From Corbicula japonica (taxonomy: Eukaryota > Mollusca > Bivalvia > Venerida > Cyrenidae): a stretch of 64,000 nt of DNA. The position numbers and the translations under genes are program-made. Positions within the stretch are counted from its first letter, which is position 1; every line of letters starts with the position of its first letter. Where the stretch lies: positions 332,501 through 396,500 of the forward strand of contig JAZAYU010000019.1 of assembly GCA_038501625.1 (NCBI GenBank). The letters run 5' to 3'. The notes beneath the pieces are model-generated. The model ran no database searches, was not told the DNA's origin, and saw only the letters and a list, made by a program, of their open reading frames with translations. Below are positions 50,746 through 63,560 of the stretch, in pieces.

Positions 50746-53399
50746 TCTTGATTTTGATTTTAATTTAATTTGAAAATTTTACATATTTTGATGTCCCACG
50801 TACAACACCTTACGAGGATATATTTCACAGCTTGTTCGTTTTTCTAGAGATTGTAACAATGTTACAGATTTCATTGAACGTTATCTTTGCCTTACAGAAA
50901 AAACTTTTAAAACAGGTGCCGCAAATATGGGAAAACCTTTTACAAGTTTGAAATATTTAATTCAAAAGTATTGATCTAGTTTATAATCACTACTGCAACA
51001 AGGTCTTAATTAGCAAGTGTTGATGAAGATTTGATTTATAATCTCAATAAAATAAAACAAACATTATTCGTAAAAAACAGCTGTACATTTTAACCGTGAA
51101 CTGTGTTATGCTTACTTGTTTGTTTAGTAAGACACTACTGTGTTAATAGTTAGAGTTGATGAAGGTTTATACGGAAATCTAGTAAAAGAATCTAGATGAT
51201 CGATCTGTTTCTTTAATCTCTGTCATTATAGTCTTACTTATTTGACTCCAGGGGCTCTGGTCTCGGTAAGGTCATTCCATTGACCATGACAATGCTATAA
51301 GATAGTTAGAATATACTTCCTGCTGTTAAAATTTTGCCTTTGCCGTCGTCTGTGATATGCAGGATTTATATTCTAACATCCCCTGTCAAAATTCTATTCT
51401 GTTTATTGGTTTATCGTTTAGGACCAACCCATTCTTTTATCTGGGAACCATACGCCGCTGAACATGGAATGGTATTAATCTGAAAATACCTCATTGAAGG
51501 TTCCATGTTCACCGCCATATGCATACAATCGTTTGGGATGGATCGAAATTGTACTATTTAATGGTGTAATTTCTGAGTTGCGCTCAACCCGGGGCTAGAC
51601 GGCGTGGGTATTAATATGCATTCCCATTACTGCCCATGAACTGTCTCAATCAAACCGAACCTGCAGTATTTCATATTTGTCGTGTTCGGTGGCTTTCAGA
51701 GTTCCCTTTTCATCTATTTATATGTTTGTTTTCTTTTGCATGCAATATTGTCGAGTTTAGGTGGGTTGGATCTAACTCAATAAAACAAGTTGTGCTTGTT
51801 TATTTATAGCAACACCTGTTTGGTGCAAGTGCGAGGTTGGTGCGACCTAGAACCTGGTTTAATCCCCGATGGCAAATTGTTTTGTCACTTACAGTCCGAA
51901 GCAATTACCCCCAATGTGCTTTTTTTGTTAATTGTTTGTAGTCTTGTTTGAAACTGATAATTTTATCAACACATGCTCTATTTTCCTCTGTACGTGTTTG
52001 ATTTGTGGTTAAGGACGTGTTATCTTTGTATATATTCCGGATATGCAAATTTTGTTCGTTGTGAGCAGGTCCATAAATTTGATACGTATCTTTTGTTTTA
52101 TGAATATACATTTGTACTTTTAACTGTATTGGCTAGATTGTTAAAAATAAACAAATTACAAGATCTATTTATACCGGCTATAACCAAACAATACGAATGG
52201 TTATGGCAGATTAATTCCAACAGGGTATTTAAACTTACATGTAATTATTAAAAACATTGAAAATTACAATTTGAATATATCAAGCTGAGTATAAAGTAGA
52301 CCTTGTTTATGGTTGCATGAAAGTAGAAGAAGTTTTAGATTATATATACTCTTTTAGAGGGTTAATATCAAAGAAGTAAATCTCGGGACAATCAATTGTG
52401 TATGTTACTACTTTTAATCCTTTGCAATTTCACTGTAAAGTGTTTTCCGAGTTTTTTTCAGTGAAATATTTCGAATTGATTTTAAAAACTGATCATTTGA
52501 TAAACCACCCTCTCTATTCCTCTCTACATTTTAGCTGCGTCGAGAGGTTGTGTCTTCTGGGTACATGTAGGGCAATATCTGATTATGCATATTTCACTTT
52601 TTGTCCATATTTTCATGTTATTCAAGTCTATGAGCTTGTTTTTGATGTTGCTGTTTTTTTTTGGCAAAGTGTACAGTATACAGGTGTTTGATTTTCAATG
52701 TACCGCATACGTGTTTGACGAATCAGCCTGACTGAGAGGAAGAGTTAGTAAAATAACAGGGATTTCCAAAGGCAAAATTTAATACATTAAAGAAGTTCAG
52801 CCCCTCCCTCTCCCCATCACATGCAAAGATGCCAGTACCCTACAATTTTCCACAGAAGTATCAGAAAATCTGTACTAGAGCAGGTCAAGTTGACTGTACC
52901 GGAAGACTGTAAACTTTTCGACAGCTTGTTGTTATTTTATTTTTGTATCATTGTATATTCTTGGATGAAATAAAAGGTTTCGTTCTTACTCGTGTCATTC
53001 CTTAGTTATAGATGGCCATTTTAAGTACATTCAATTACAGACATGTATTCCAAAGATACAATTTTTATCTCTGTGGTTTAATAATGGTGTTATAATATTT
53101 CCCTATATAACGAACACAACTTTGTTCACGATTTTCATACATGTAGTAGACAGTTTTCAAAACAAGACAAACCAATAATGACCAGTTTATTGGTCTATTG
53201 GCATTTACCATTTCTAACAACCAACTAATTGCCAATAACTGGCATCACTAAAAACCTTCGCTTACACTTATGTTAATGCCCGACTAAAACTTCAATTTCA
53301 GTGACATTGATTTTGATTATCGACTGAAATTCTTCAATTTCAATTTGAATTGTGGGTAGACATAAAAAAGATATATAAGTAAGATTATAAATTCATAAG
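50746..53399. other. Intergenic region between convergent genes
   Basis: No supported gene. 51570-51720 is copy 3 (minus) of the dispersed repeat at 35095. 51800-51880 has a weak tRNA-like box A/B pair (TGGTGCAAGTG, GGTTTAATCCC). An AATAAA at about 52966-52972 (+) could be an additional poly(A) site. Confidence 0.4.
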
Positions 53400-54123
53400 T
53401 TTATTGAATTATCAATTTGAAATATTTTCACTCATCAAATTAGATATCACACACAACAATAAATAAATATTAAACAACTAAAATGTGACTTGAAATTAAT
53501 TAATGTTAAAATACTATTATCTCATGTACATGTTTGTCATTACTTTTCTGGCTTTTCCTAAAAGATGTTTGTTCTTTTTCAATCAAAATGAAAATCGCAA
53601 GATCAGCAGAATGATGTACTAGTATCTGTTAATACTTGAATTCTTGCTTTGTCCAATAAAAACACACCAAAATTTACTTTCATTAACAGAAATGTCTCAT
53701 CCCAGTTCTCTTTTCATCTATTAAAAACCAATATATGTATTTAGCATAACACCCTGTATATGATATAATATGTCAGAAAGTAACTTACAAACTTCATAGT
53801 GTGGTTTCCGATTTACAAATCTCATTTCTCCTTATTGATCACCTATACTAGTATTTAAAAAAACAGCACTGAATTTGTAGCTGATACTTTATTACAGATA
53901 CACTAGTACACTGTACATTAAGATTTCAGCAGAATAAAAATCAATGAATTACTTTATAGTTTTAACCATTAAATGTTCAAACATCCTAAGCTGTGTACTG
54001 TTAACTCCTAAATCATTTACAGTGATTTCTGTCCTTAATTGTCTAAATGTGCTAGGGTTGTTCCGCATACCAGCAGTTAAATTTATTTAAACTTGTCAGT
54101 CGACTCTGGAGCATCTTCGTTGG
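53400..54123 (-). promoter_or_regulatory. 3' UTR region of the coiled-coil gene with poly(A) signals
   Basis: Minus-strand AATAAA at 53888-53893 and 53400-53405, downstream of the stop at 54124-54126. Confidence 0.5.
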
Positions 54124-54179
54124 CTAGGAAGCAAGTAGTTCACTAGAGTCCAGCATTGCCTGCAATGCTCGGCCATATT
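54124..54179 (-). CDS. Coiled-coil gene, terminal exon (CCDC15-like, tentative)
   Basis: Acceptor TTTCATTTACAG; 17 codons (YGRALQAMLDSSELLAS) and TAG at 54124-54126. The first two bases complete a Glu codon with the last base of exon 54965-55113, giving FYKNPKEYGRALQAML. Short, but phase, acceptor and stop agree. Confidence 0.7.
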
Positions 54180-54964
54180 CTGTAAATGAAATAAAGATTT
54201 AAATTCTACATTGGAAATATGTAAATGACAATCATTCACTAATCAAGATTAAACATTAATTATCAAGAAAAGACAACAGGACGAAACACCAGAGATACAG
54301 TTGTGATGATTAATCCCAAACTTAAAGAATCATCACAAAAATCTGCTGTTATTTGTAGTGCCCAATTCCCACCACTAATAACCCAATCTAAAATTTAAAA
54401 AAACAACAAACAAACAAAAGGGCAGTGATGACCTTAAAGCGCTCACCTATATATAAGCCATAAATTTTCTTAGCTTTAGCATGTCTAGAAATACAGTTTC
54501 TATGTACTTGAAAGTCTATTTAAAACAATGTGATCACAACTGACAGATATTAAAACGACACAGCCCTCTAGCAACCGCTTTTTAACTTACTGTTGCACTG
54601 TAGTAAGTTTACAAATTGTAAATTATGCTGTGTCTTATTTCTGAATAGGTTATATCACAATTATTGCTTTTTAACTTACTCCTAGGTTTCTAACTTTTTA
54701 ATTTGATCGACAGCAAAACCTAATTTGGATGTGAAATGCAGCATCTTTGATAGGAGTGGCAGTTCTAACAGTTGTCGAACAACATAAAATGTGGTCGGCG
54801 TATTGTCAAGTGCTGAAGTGAAACGGGTGTTTACGGAGTATGATCACTGGGTCAAAATGAAATTGAAATTGAAATGTGTAGTAATTATATGTATTTCACA
54901 CTCTTCCTTTTTCATAAAAACAAAAGCAAAGATTGAGTTCAACAAAAATGAGTAAAAACCAAAC
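54180..54964. other. Intron of the coiled-coil gene
   Basis: 785 bp, GT at 54964-54963 and AG at 54181-54180 on the minus strand. Nothing else seen. Confidence 0.65.
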
Positions 54965-55113
54965 CTTTCGGATTTTTGTAGAACACACAATTGTTGGCAC
55001 ATGTTTCTGGGTTTGTGTCCCATATTGACTCTCCACAACAACAAAGGGGAGGTAAATCTATCTTCTTCCGTCTTGTCTTCTCCTTCAGCTGTTGTCTTAA
55101 CGCCTCAATGTAC
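54965..55113 (-). CDS. Coiled-coil gene, penultimate exon with Cys motif (CCDC15-like, tentative)
   Basis: 149-bp exon, acceptor ATTTCTCGCAG and donor CCGAAAG|GTTTGG. Enters phase 2, leaves phase 1. It encodes YIEALRQQLKEKTRRKKIDL (end of a coiled coil), then PPLCCCGESIWDTNPETCAN and NCVFYKNPK. The PPLC-C-C-G...W...CANNC..YKN pattern at the C-terminus of a coiled-coil protein is what I recall from CCDC15 orthologues, a poorly characterised, centrosome/cilium-linked protein. The recall is not checked. The Cys arrangement suggests a small metal-binding module. Confidence 0.7.
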
Positions 55114-55300
55114 CTGCGAGAAATGTTTGTAATCTTATTTCTATGGCACATATACTGTGTCACTCAGTCGGACTTACTGACTAAAGAAATCTTTTGTTTT
55201 ATAGTTTGCTTCAGTTTGAAAAAAAAAATGTAGACAAGGGTTAAGTAACTAATCAGGATTTACTCTGTTTGCTTCTTAGTCAGATATAACATGGTTAATA

Positions 55301-55520
55301 TAAAAGTAAACAGAATAGATCCTATGCAGACAACAAATAAAAGTAAACAGAATAGATCCTATGCAGACAACAAATAAAAGTAAACAGAATAGATCCTATG
55401 CAGACAACAAATAAAAGTAAACAGAATAGATCCTATGCAGACAACAAATAAAAGTAAACAGAATAGATCCTATGCAGGCAACAAATTTAAGTAAACAGAA
55501 TAGATCCTATGCAGGCAACA
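55301..55520 (+). repeat. 37-bp tandem repeat, about six units
   Basis: Unit TAAAAGTAAACAGAATAGAT + CCTATGCAGACAACAAA; the first four are identical, the last two have GCAGGC and small changes. Confidence 0.95.
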
Positions 55521-55760
55521 CACATTTCCAGGCTGATCAGGATCTACAATGTACACTTTTCGACCATGGATGATGTCCATTGGAATACAGAATTTTCCAG
55601 TTAAGTAAAGAATATTATTTCACAAAGATGTGCCAGCTTATCTGGATCTACACTGTTTTTCCATGGATGAAAGCTATTTCCCAAGAAATTAAGGATTAAT
55701 AAAACAAATATTCAAATTTTGGAGATTTCCTGTTTAGTAAAGAAAATGATCTCACATATC
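55521..55760 (+). repeat. Degenerate ATCTGGATCTACACTG-type repeat units
   Basis: Recurring CAGCTTATCTGGATCTACACT, CCATGGATGA..GC(T/C)ATT and GATTTCC(A/T)GTT; related units at 63550-63780, and looser ones near 61030 and 62705-62860 (both orientations). Confidence 0.6.
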
Positions 55761-55769
55761 ACAGGAAAA

Positions 55770-56075
55770 TGTGCACCATGTGTTTAACACATGTTTTGAG
55801 TCACATGTGTTTAACACGTGTTTAACATGTGTATAACATGTGGTATTGTAAACATGTGTTTACAAACATGTGTTTAACACATGTTTTCAAACATGCAGTT
55901 AAAAACATACACGTGTTTAACACATGTTTAGTATGCATGTGTATTACACGTGTTGCACACATGTTTAACACATATTTACAAACACACGGTTGATAAAAAC
56001 ATGTGTTTAACACATGTTTATTGGCCATGTGTATAACATGTGTTGCACAAATGTGTAACACATGTATATTTAATA
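55770..56075. repeat. CACATGTG/CACGTG-rich array (left)
   Basis: About 300 bp made of variants of ACACATGTTTAACACATGTG. Self-complementary at many scales. The left edge reads CAGGAAAATGTGCACCATGTG. Confidence 0.85.
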
Positions 56076-56533
56076 TGATAAGGTAAGACACATATTCGGT
56101 AGAAAAAGAAGTTGTATAAATACTATTTATTCTTTCACATATATGAATCGCTGATTTTTTAATATAAAAAAAATGACATTCTGTTAAAAAAAAATTTTGC
56201 TTATAAATTCCAGTATTATATAAATTTGCACTATCGTATGTAAATGGGAAGTATATCACTATGTGTTTCGCATATGAAAGTAGACTCATTTTAATGCATG
56301 TTGACAAAATCATTTGTATAAACAATACAGTTTTAAAGCTTATTTTACTTAATTTTCCGATGGTGTCCGTTTTTCCAGTTTAACACAAATGAAGATTTTT
56401 GCAAGCGAATGCCGTATCACTCACTATAAGCAACATTTCGGGAACAGGTCGAGGAGATAATTTTACCCACAAAATCTTCTCAATCGAAGTTGGCTAATGA
56501 GAAAAAAGTTGTTTGAGCTTCAACGAATTAAGA

Positions 56534-57233
56534 GGTCGCAAACATTGCAAATGGCGAAAACTAGCTAACATTTCAAAAATGAATTTTGGGGGAAATACTT
56601 ATTGCCACCGTTAGATTTTAGTAAATAAATGTACTTAGCTATGGATGTAGTAAATGTTTGCAACCTCAATTTAGTCTAATTCATGTTCTTATTACCAAGC
56701 ACATACTAAAACAAAAGAAAACCGTTTGCATGAGAACTCTGAAATTCATGAACAATATACCAAAGCAACTCGTACCTGAAATAAGTATATGCTGGTCTAC
56801 AATGTTTAGTGCCAATTCGTCAAAATAATGTTAGGGTTTTCAAGGAAATCTTACTTCCTGGTTCAAAGTGAAAGTAGATTCTACTTTCACTGAACCAGGA
56901 AGTAAGATTTTCTTGAATTTCTTGAAAACCCTAACATTATTTTGACGAATTGTCACTAAACATTGTAGACCAGCATATACTTATTTCAGGAATAAGTTGC
57001 TTTGGTATATTGTTCATGAGTTTCAGAGTTCTCATTCAAATGGTTTTTCTTTTGTTTTAGTATGTGCTTGGTAATTAGAACATGAATTAGACTAAACTGA
57101 GCTTGCAAACATTTACTACATTCCTAGCTAAATACATTTATTTACTAAAATCTAGGTGGCAATAAGTATTTCCCCCAAAATTCATTTTTTTTAATGTTAG
57201 CCTGTTTTCGACATTTGCAATGTTTGCGATACC
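56534..57233. mobile_element. ~700-bp near-perfect palindrome without spacer
   Basis: Centre at 56879 (GTGAAAGTAGATTCTACTTTC). Arms of about 350 bp run outward to GGTCGCAAACATTGCAAATG and, inverted, to CATTTGCAATGTTTGCGATACC, with scattered mismatches only. No coding capacity. It abuts the broken LINE at 57238. A foldback element or a palindromic inverted duplication. Confidence 0.9.
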
Positions 57234-57237
57234 TTAA

Positions 57238-57672
57238 ATGCTCGTAATACCTCATCATTAGTAAAGTCACAATCTAATTGGTCAATTTTGATAATATTTT
57301 CATGTCCATATTATTGATCTTCAACAAAGTCATTTTTAAAAAGATCACCTGTAAAAAGATTTTTGAAATGTTCATAAAATTCATTATGTAGATCTAATAC
57401 TTTCGATTTACTTTTTATTTTCCTTAACTTACTTATTTCACTCCAAAACTGTTTATGACTAAATTAAGATAACATTTTCATTTTATTTTTCTGTAGCAAG
57501 TTAAATTTTGCACGAGCCCTTCGTTTAGCCAATCTGAATTAGCGGCGATTCGTGATAAGCACTTCCGCAATTGTCGGCGATCTGTTTTTACGATATATTT
57601 TATTTGCATATTTTAAATTTCGTCTCGCGATTACGCATTCATTGTTGTACCAGGAGCTTTTATATTTCGCTT
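57238..57672 (-). pseudogene. LINE ORF2 fragment (endonuclease-RT linker)
   Basis: Minus-strand reading SSWYNNECVIARRNLKYANK, then KRRARAKFNLLQKNK, KQFWSEISKLRKIKSKS and EFYEHFKNLFTGD, typical of the region between endonuclease and RT in CR1/Jockey-type LINEs. Several stops (near 57540, 57465 and 57315). The fragment ends at the palindrome. Confidence 0.7.
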
Positions 57673-57903
57673 ACTCATATATTCTCTTTATTTCCGCAAG
57701 GTAATTAGCATGGCATACAAGTATAGGAGAAGAATATCAAGTAATTATATTACAAATGATGGTGACACATAAAATAAAATGAAATGGTGAAATTGAGTTA
57801 TACATAACATAAATACAAGACAACAAAATGACACAGAACGCAGGATCGCCGTGCGATTTCCATGTCAGCTTACGGAGGCAGTACTACTCACGTACGGGCT
57901 TCT

Positions 57904-58154
57904 TAGGCCGGTATTCCATAGTTCCGTGATGCGTGATCCGTGTCCACTTCCGCGTCTGTGTCCGCGATTTTTCACTCACCAAAGATATCGTTGGGTATAT
58001 TCCATAACTCCGTGTCCGTTTTCGTGTCCGCGACGTGTAACAGACACGGAGGTATGGAATGTACCCAACAATATCTTTGGTGAGTGAAAAACCGCGGACA
58101 CGGACGCGGACACGGGTACGGATCACCCACCACGGAACTATGAAATACCGGCCT
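57904..58154. mobile_element. GC-rich foldback MITE (251 bp)
   Basis: AAGGCCGGTATTYCATAGTTCCGTG at both ends in inverted orientation, pairing almost to the centre (about 58030). Dense in CpG. Confidence 0.85.
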
Positions 58155-58690
58155 TACTCGCTCGCCCGTTGTAGCCTAAGGGCGTGCAAGTGCGGTGAAC
58201 GTGAGTTTATTTCGGTCGCTGTATGGTGAAATATATATAAGGACGACCTATCGATACTCGATATATATTTTATATACCGCAAAGGGTCCGTGCGCACACC
58301 GTGCGTTGTAAGTGCGGAGAACGTACTTGCTCTGTAAGGTCTGCCTGAGTTCTCTGCGCGTTTTGGACGGCTAAACTGAGGAAGCACGGACCACGCACGG
58401 ACCACGTAAAGACTCGCAGAGGCAGTGCGTTATACGCTCGTGGACGTGAAGGGCACGCACGTCACCCATACAGGTGGTGAATCCGTAGCCCGCACGCAGC
58501 TTGATTGCAGAGAAAGTTTTGCATGCACTGAAAATGCTACTGCGTCTCTGCGTGCTCCCAAATCCGTACGAAGGCTGTACTCACCACGTTCGGATCCCCG
58601 AATTTGGCCCACGTTTTTGCACGTAGACAGCACGCACTTGCACGTACGACGCGTTGTGACCGGGGCTTAAGTGAAGCTAATCCGCCTGGA
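58155..58690. other. CpG-rich region, possible promoter or second foldback
   Basis: High CpG content. Inverted similarity between GGGCGTGCAAGTGCGG near the left and GCACTTGCACGT near the right edge, so partly a foldback. ORFs through it on both strands are composition artefacts. It directly precedes the putative first exon of the + strand transcript. Confidence 0.45.
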
Positions 58691-58699
58691 ACGGTTGCA

Positions 58700-61600
58700 C
58701 GCGATTTTTAGACGATGATGACGTCAGAGCTGTCAACATAACGCTACCGGGCATAACAAAAATATGTGTCGTTTACAGCTAAATTTACAAGGTAAGTATA
58801 AGAATATATGGTTTTCTTTCAAGACAAATAATATTTAACCTAGACAGCCTGAACTCAGGGCTTACGGGATTAGAGCATAAAAAATATTTCACAAATTTTC
58901 AGTTTTCGCGATGTTAACAAAGTCCTCAATGGTTTCATCAGCAACTTTCAATTTTTGCGTGAATTTTAAAGATCAAGGAGGTTGGAAAAAGCCAGCGGAG
59001 AAAAAAAAAGCTACTTTAGCTGCTTTTTTGATCTAATATGTGAGTCAACTCAACGCGAGGGTTCCGGATCTCGATCTATTCCGGATCAAACGCAGTTTCT
59101 TGAAATTTAATTAAACATTGAATTAAATTGAATTTAACGTATAAATGTTGTTTAACATAAATGGCTTTATTCAAAATAATTAATTTTATATTTAATATAT
59201 ATAAGCAGTATGGACTATAAATAATAACAACTTATAGTTCGTACAAACATAGCTTCATTAGCAAGTGAAATGGCTTTCATTTTCACTAGATCCACAAAGT
59301 TTGTGCATATCTGATAAAGATTATGGTAGAAAAACACTTTGATTTAAAATTTAAAAGACTATTTTTTCTATTGTAATAGGATCTGATGCAAATTAAACTG
59401 ATTTGTAATGGCAACAATGCTGACCAAAAGGAAAGATTTTGGTATCTGCTGCTGTTTACCAAGATACTCGGTTAGTATACACATTTACTTTAAAATAATA
59501 TAACATATTTTTTTTCATGTTTAGGTTTAGAAATTGTGTATTAAAATTGTTAAATAAATAATATTTTAATTTTCCATTTTATTCTCTGTTTCTTTGATAA
59601 TTCAAATGTCTTTTAACATATAGACAAGTGAATATTGTTTCCATCTGATACTAAAATGAAGGATGTTTATAAAAAAAACAGCATCTAACTTTAAGCTGAT
59701 GTAAGAGTGTTCTAATGTATACATTAAAAATGAGCCATGAGTCTCTGTGACAAATCATCTTTCCATTTAAAATCAATAAGTTTTTTAATGAAAGTTCAGG
59801 TAAGTGGGACTTGGCACCAGGCAATTTAAAGAATGTAAAAGGGTCATTTTGTCACAGACTGGTTCAAATACAGTCAGTTATTCAGTTACAACATTCAATC
59901 AGTTCCCGCACATTTGAGTTATAAATGAAAAATGTGTTAAGAAATGGTGTTCTTGCAGCATTTCTCTTATTTGGAGTGATGTTGCTAGAACACACAATGA
60001 TTTCTAGACCAATTTTCGTTTTTTAAATCAAGATTATGAATATGTTCCGGAACTCATACTGATTGAACGCAGAAAATGATTAATTGTCTGTACAATTAAA
60101 AAAATACTTATTATGCTAATAATTTACATTTAGGTGTACAATGTCAAATGTGCAGTACATGAAGACATTCCCTAACACAGAAGATATTTAGAGAAACCTC
60201 CCTTACTTCTAGTGAGTATCTATTATTAAGATACATTTGTTTGTTTGTTTTGGTTAAACCTGCCTTAGGTTTTAGGTTTAAAGATAATTTATTGCATATA
60301 CGATCAATTACAAACACAGCAAAAGTACGATTACGAAAACAAAACAATTAGTAAATGGGTCAGGCAACAAGTTCTTACAACGTTAATGACAGCCCTCCCC
60401 GAATAATAATTAAACCTGCCTTAGCAGCCATCCGGGAATAGCAACCACCAGTCTTAAAGAGCCAGTTTGAATATATCCTAAACTGACATTTTGTTCTCGT
60501 TTTAACCTGTCTTTAACAACCTCCTGTGTAGAGCAGCCACTTTTTGTCACTTCCTTTTGTGGCTGCTAAAAACAAGTTTGACTGTATTATTCTATAACGT
60601 TCTGGAGTCATTTAAAACTTTTATTGGTAGCTTACATTGTAGGTAGTACAGTTGATGCTCTAAAAAAGGTAGAGTAGGATGATGTTACCAGCCAAACAAA
60701 AATTAACTGTAATATAATGGCAGAAATTGTGATTGAAGTGAAATATACTTATTTTTTGCAGTGCTCGTACACTAACAGTTTGTTGACACATGTATGATTA
60801 CTGGATGGGAGTTGGAAAAGTTGTGGCAGGAAAGATGAAAAGAAAGATCACTTTAGGTAAATAACAAACACTTTAGACAAGTAATGACTTTCAAGAACAT
60901 AACGGAGGCAAGGTATTAGAAAGACTATTTATATCATCAAGTATCACATTGGAAAAATAGCCTTTGATATAGAATGGCCGACTCCTTTTACCCTCTTTTA
61001 TACACCTTTTATTGCATGGCGAACAGTTTAGATCCAGATCAGGCAGCACATCTGTGCTGTCTGATCAGAGTTTACATTGTTTTCTTTTAGATTCATTAGG
61101 TTATTTCTGATTAAGAAGCGAAAAGTGTAGATCCAGGTCCACATTGGTCATCCATGTAACAAAAACGATGTCCATGGAGTAAAGGGTTAATATCCTGAAA
61201 GATCATTTATTGAAGTGCAGGTAGATTGTACTGAATTGAAGTCAGATTTGTTTTTAGTTTTCTTTTCCTGGAATCCATTACAAACTATATATTAATGGTT
61301 AGACCATTACTTTTTCAGGGTTTTTTTATCATTCTAATATTTATTATAATATGTATTGTTGCTTTTTTAAATTTTCATTTATGTGAAAACAATCTTTAAT
61401 ATTATTTTTATTATAGGATGAAGTGAAAAGAAGATCAAGCTCCAGTCATCCTCTATTGGTTATCTACATCACTCTTCAGTTGTCAAGCAGCACTGTCTTA
61501 AATAATCATAGGAACATTGGGTTCAAAAATGATGTGGCTAAACCTGAACTTTGACAGTCATTTTGTTATGCTTGTTACTAACCTGCAAAAAGCATATATA

Positions 61601-61745
61601 CACATAAATGGTGCTTTGCACAATCCAATGACAGTTGACCTTAGCATTGTTTTATATTACTTTTATCACATTTAAAATACTATTCTGTGTGTTTGAATAC
61701 ATATTAGACATTCTGTGAATAAAAGTTAAACAGTTTGCAATTTAA
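58700..61745 (+). ncRNA. Candidate spliced long non-coding RNA (four exons)
   Basis: Exon 1 ends at 58791 with a strong donor (ACAAG|GTAAGTA). Exon 2 is 59380-59470 (TTGTAATAG / CTCG|GTTAGT). Exon 3 is 60762-60856 (TTTTTTGCAG / TTTAG|GTAAAT). Exon 4 runs from 61417 (TTATTATAG) to an AATAAA at 61718-61723. The spliced sequence has no long ORF; the first ATG in exon 1 gives 14 codons. It lies antisense inside the 8.7-kb intron of the coiled-coil gene, just after a CpG-rich block. Start point and expression are unproven. Confidence 0.35.
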
Positions 61746-63359
61746 AGTTCTCTTAAAGGCAGTCGCTACAGTTTTTTTCAACGAGTATTAAACTACCGTA
61801 CCACCGTCTAAATGCAATGTATAAAACACAGTTCACGGTCCAATCTGGGTTTTATCAATGAATAAAACACAGTTCACGGTCCAAGACATGACTTATTCGG
61901 ACATAGCTCGTTTCGGATATGTATGTGGATTATTGGTTAAATTTTGGATTAGGTTTTAAATTCGCGCACTGGTCCAACGCGAAATACGCGAAAATTAATC
62001 CATCACTAAATAAAATGATACCACAGTAAAAATTAACGATGTACACTATATACATTTAAGTCTTTTTGTTTATACATTATTACACCCCCCCCCCTTTTTG
62101 AAATTGCCATTTCGAACAAATTAACATGGTAACCTAAATTTTTCTTTTTTTTTATGTTTGTTATACATTGGTGAATATATTGGTAGTGTATGGTGAAATT
62201 CTATTAATATGTTAAATTTAAGTAATCTTAAAAACATCCCTTAGAATGAAAAGATTTGACGATAAATTCTTTGTAGTAAAATAGGTAATACTTAATTTTT
62301 TATATGTGTTTCATTATTTGTATTGCAAAAATTAGCAGTTTATTTGTAATTTAGAATGTTTTTAACTGAAAAAAAAAGAATTATTTATGATATTCTTGTG
62401 ATACATGCTATGATTTTATGTCGACAAAGAAGTCTATGAAAATCGTAAACATTGTTCAAAATGTGACATCTTCGGTATCTAATAAAAAACAAGTAACCCC
62501 GGTAAGGTCCCATTTTTATTTGGTTTTTCATTGTATAACATCATGTTCTTGACATAGACAAAGTTTGAAAAAAATCTATTTTGGGAAAATTTTGATGAAA
62601 CTGTAGCAACTGCCTTTAAATCTGAACACAGAATTAAATTGATTATTATTATTGGTGCAAACGTAGCCAAGACATTTTAAAATAAATATTATCACATGTG
62701 TAGAGTGGATCCAGATCAGCTGGCATATTTGTGCCATGTGATAAGGATATGCACTATTCAGATCTTAGTACCAATTAATCTAATGTACAATAAGAAACAG
62801 TGTAGATCCTGATCAGAAGGCATGAATGTTTCAGCTGATCTGGTTCTACGCAGTTCACATATGTAAGAAAACCTATACATGAGGAGTAAAAAGTTTAAAT
62901 GTGAAAATGTTTATTTAAAACACTTTGATAAGGGTGACTTAACTCTGTGATAAAAATGGTGATGATTTAACTAAGTGATTATGGTGATTTGAAACAAGAA
63001 ACTGTAAATGTATATGTTATTCTGTAAATGCAACTGTACAATTACTTTCATAAGGCTGGTTCAACTGTATTTATATTAAACAATAGAAAAGCCATATATA
63101 ATCATGTACAAATATTTGAGGAATGTACTAATACCTGTATATTTGTATAACAATGCTGAATAAATGTTTTAAACTTACACTACTTGTTTATGGTCATTTA
63201 AATACAGATGTTCTGTCAATGAACAGGTGTCAAAACCAGTATAAAGCCCTCGATTACCAACCTGAACAAATATTTTTCACATCAATCAGCTAACTGTGCA
63301 AAGAACAAGGAGAAAAAGAGTAATTTCCAATATATATTACCCGAGAATGTGCATATTTA
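61746..63359. other. Intronic AT-rich sequence
   Basis: Scattered TAGATCC..GATCAG repeat units (62705-62860), a short direct repeat (AAAACACAGTTCACGGTCCAA, 61825-61885), a C-run (62088-62096) and an AATAAA at 63161-63166 (+). No gene. Confidence 0.45.
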
Positions 63360-63560
63360 TCGGCGCATATAACAAACACGTGTTTACATAAACACGTGTA
63401 AAACACATGTTTAACACGTGTTTAACACATGGCTTCAAACACATGTTAAACACTAGGTGCTCGTTTTTTGTGTAAAACACGTGTTTGTGACCATGTGTTA
63501 AACACGTGTTAAACATGTGTTAAACACATGGTGCACATTTTCCTGTGTATAGATGTGCCA
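63360..63560. repeat. CACATGTG/CACGTG-rich array (right), inverted partner of 55770-56075
   Basis: Same ACACGTGTTTAACACATG units. Its right edge CACATGGTGCACATTTTCCTGTG is the inverse of the left array's outer edge. Confidence 0.8.

Noticed and set aside
51800..51880. Possible tRNA or SINE
   Set aside because: Only loose box A and B matches; no cloverleaf and no second copy seen.
55822..56325. 167-residue minus-strand ORF with CVNTC/HVLNTC repeats
   Set aside because: Translation of the CACATG array; repetitive artefact.
57851..58670. Arg/Thr-rich ORFs on both strands
   Set aside because: CpG-rich foldback DNA stays open in many frames; palindromic symmetry explains the mirrored ORFs.
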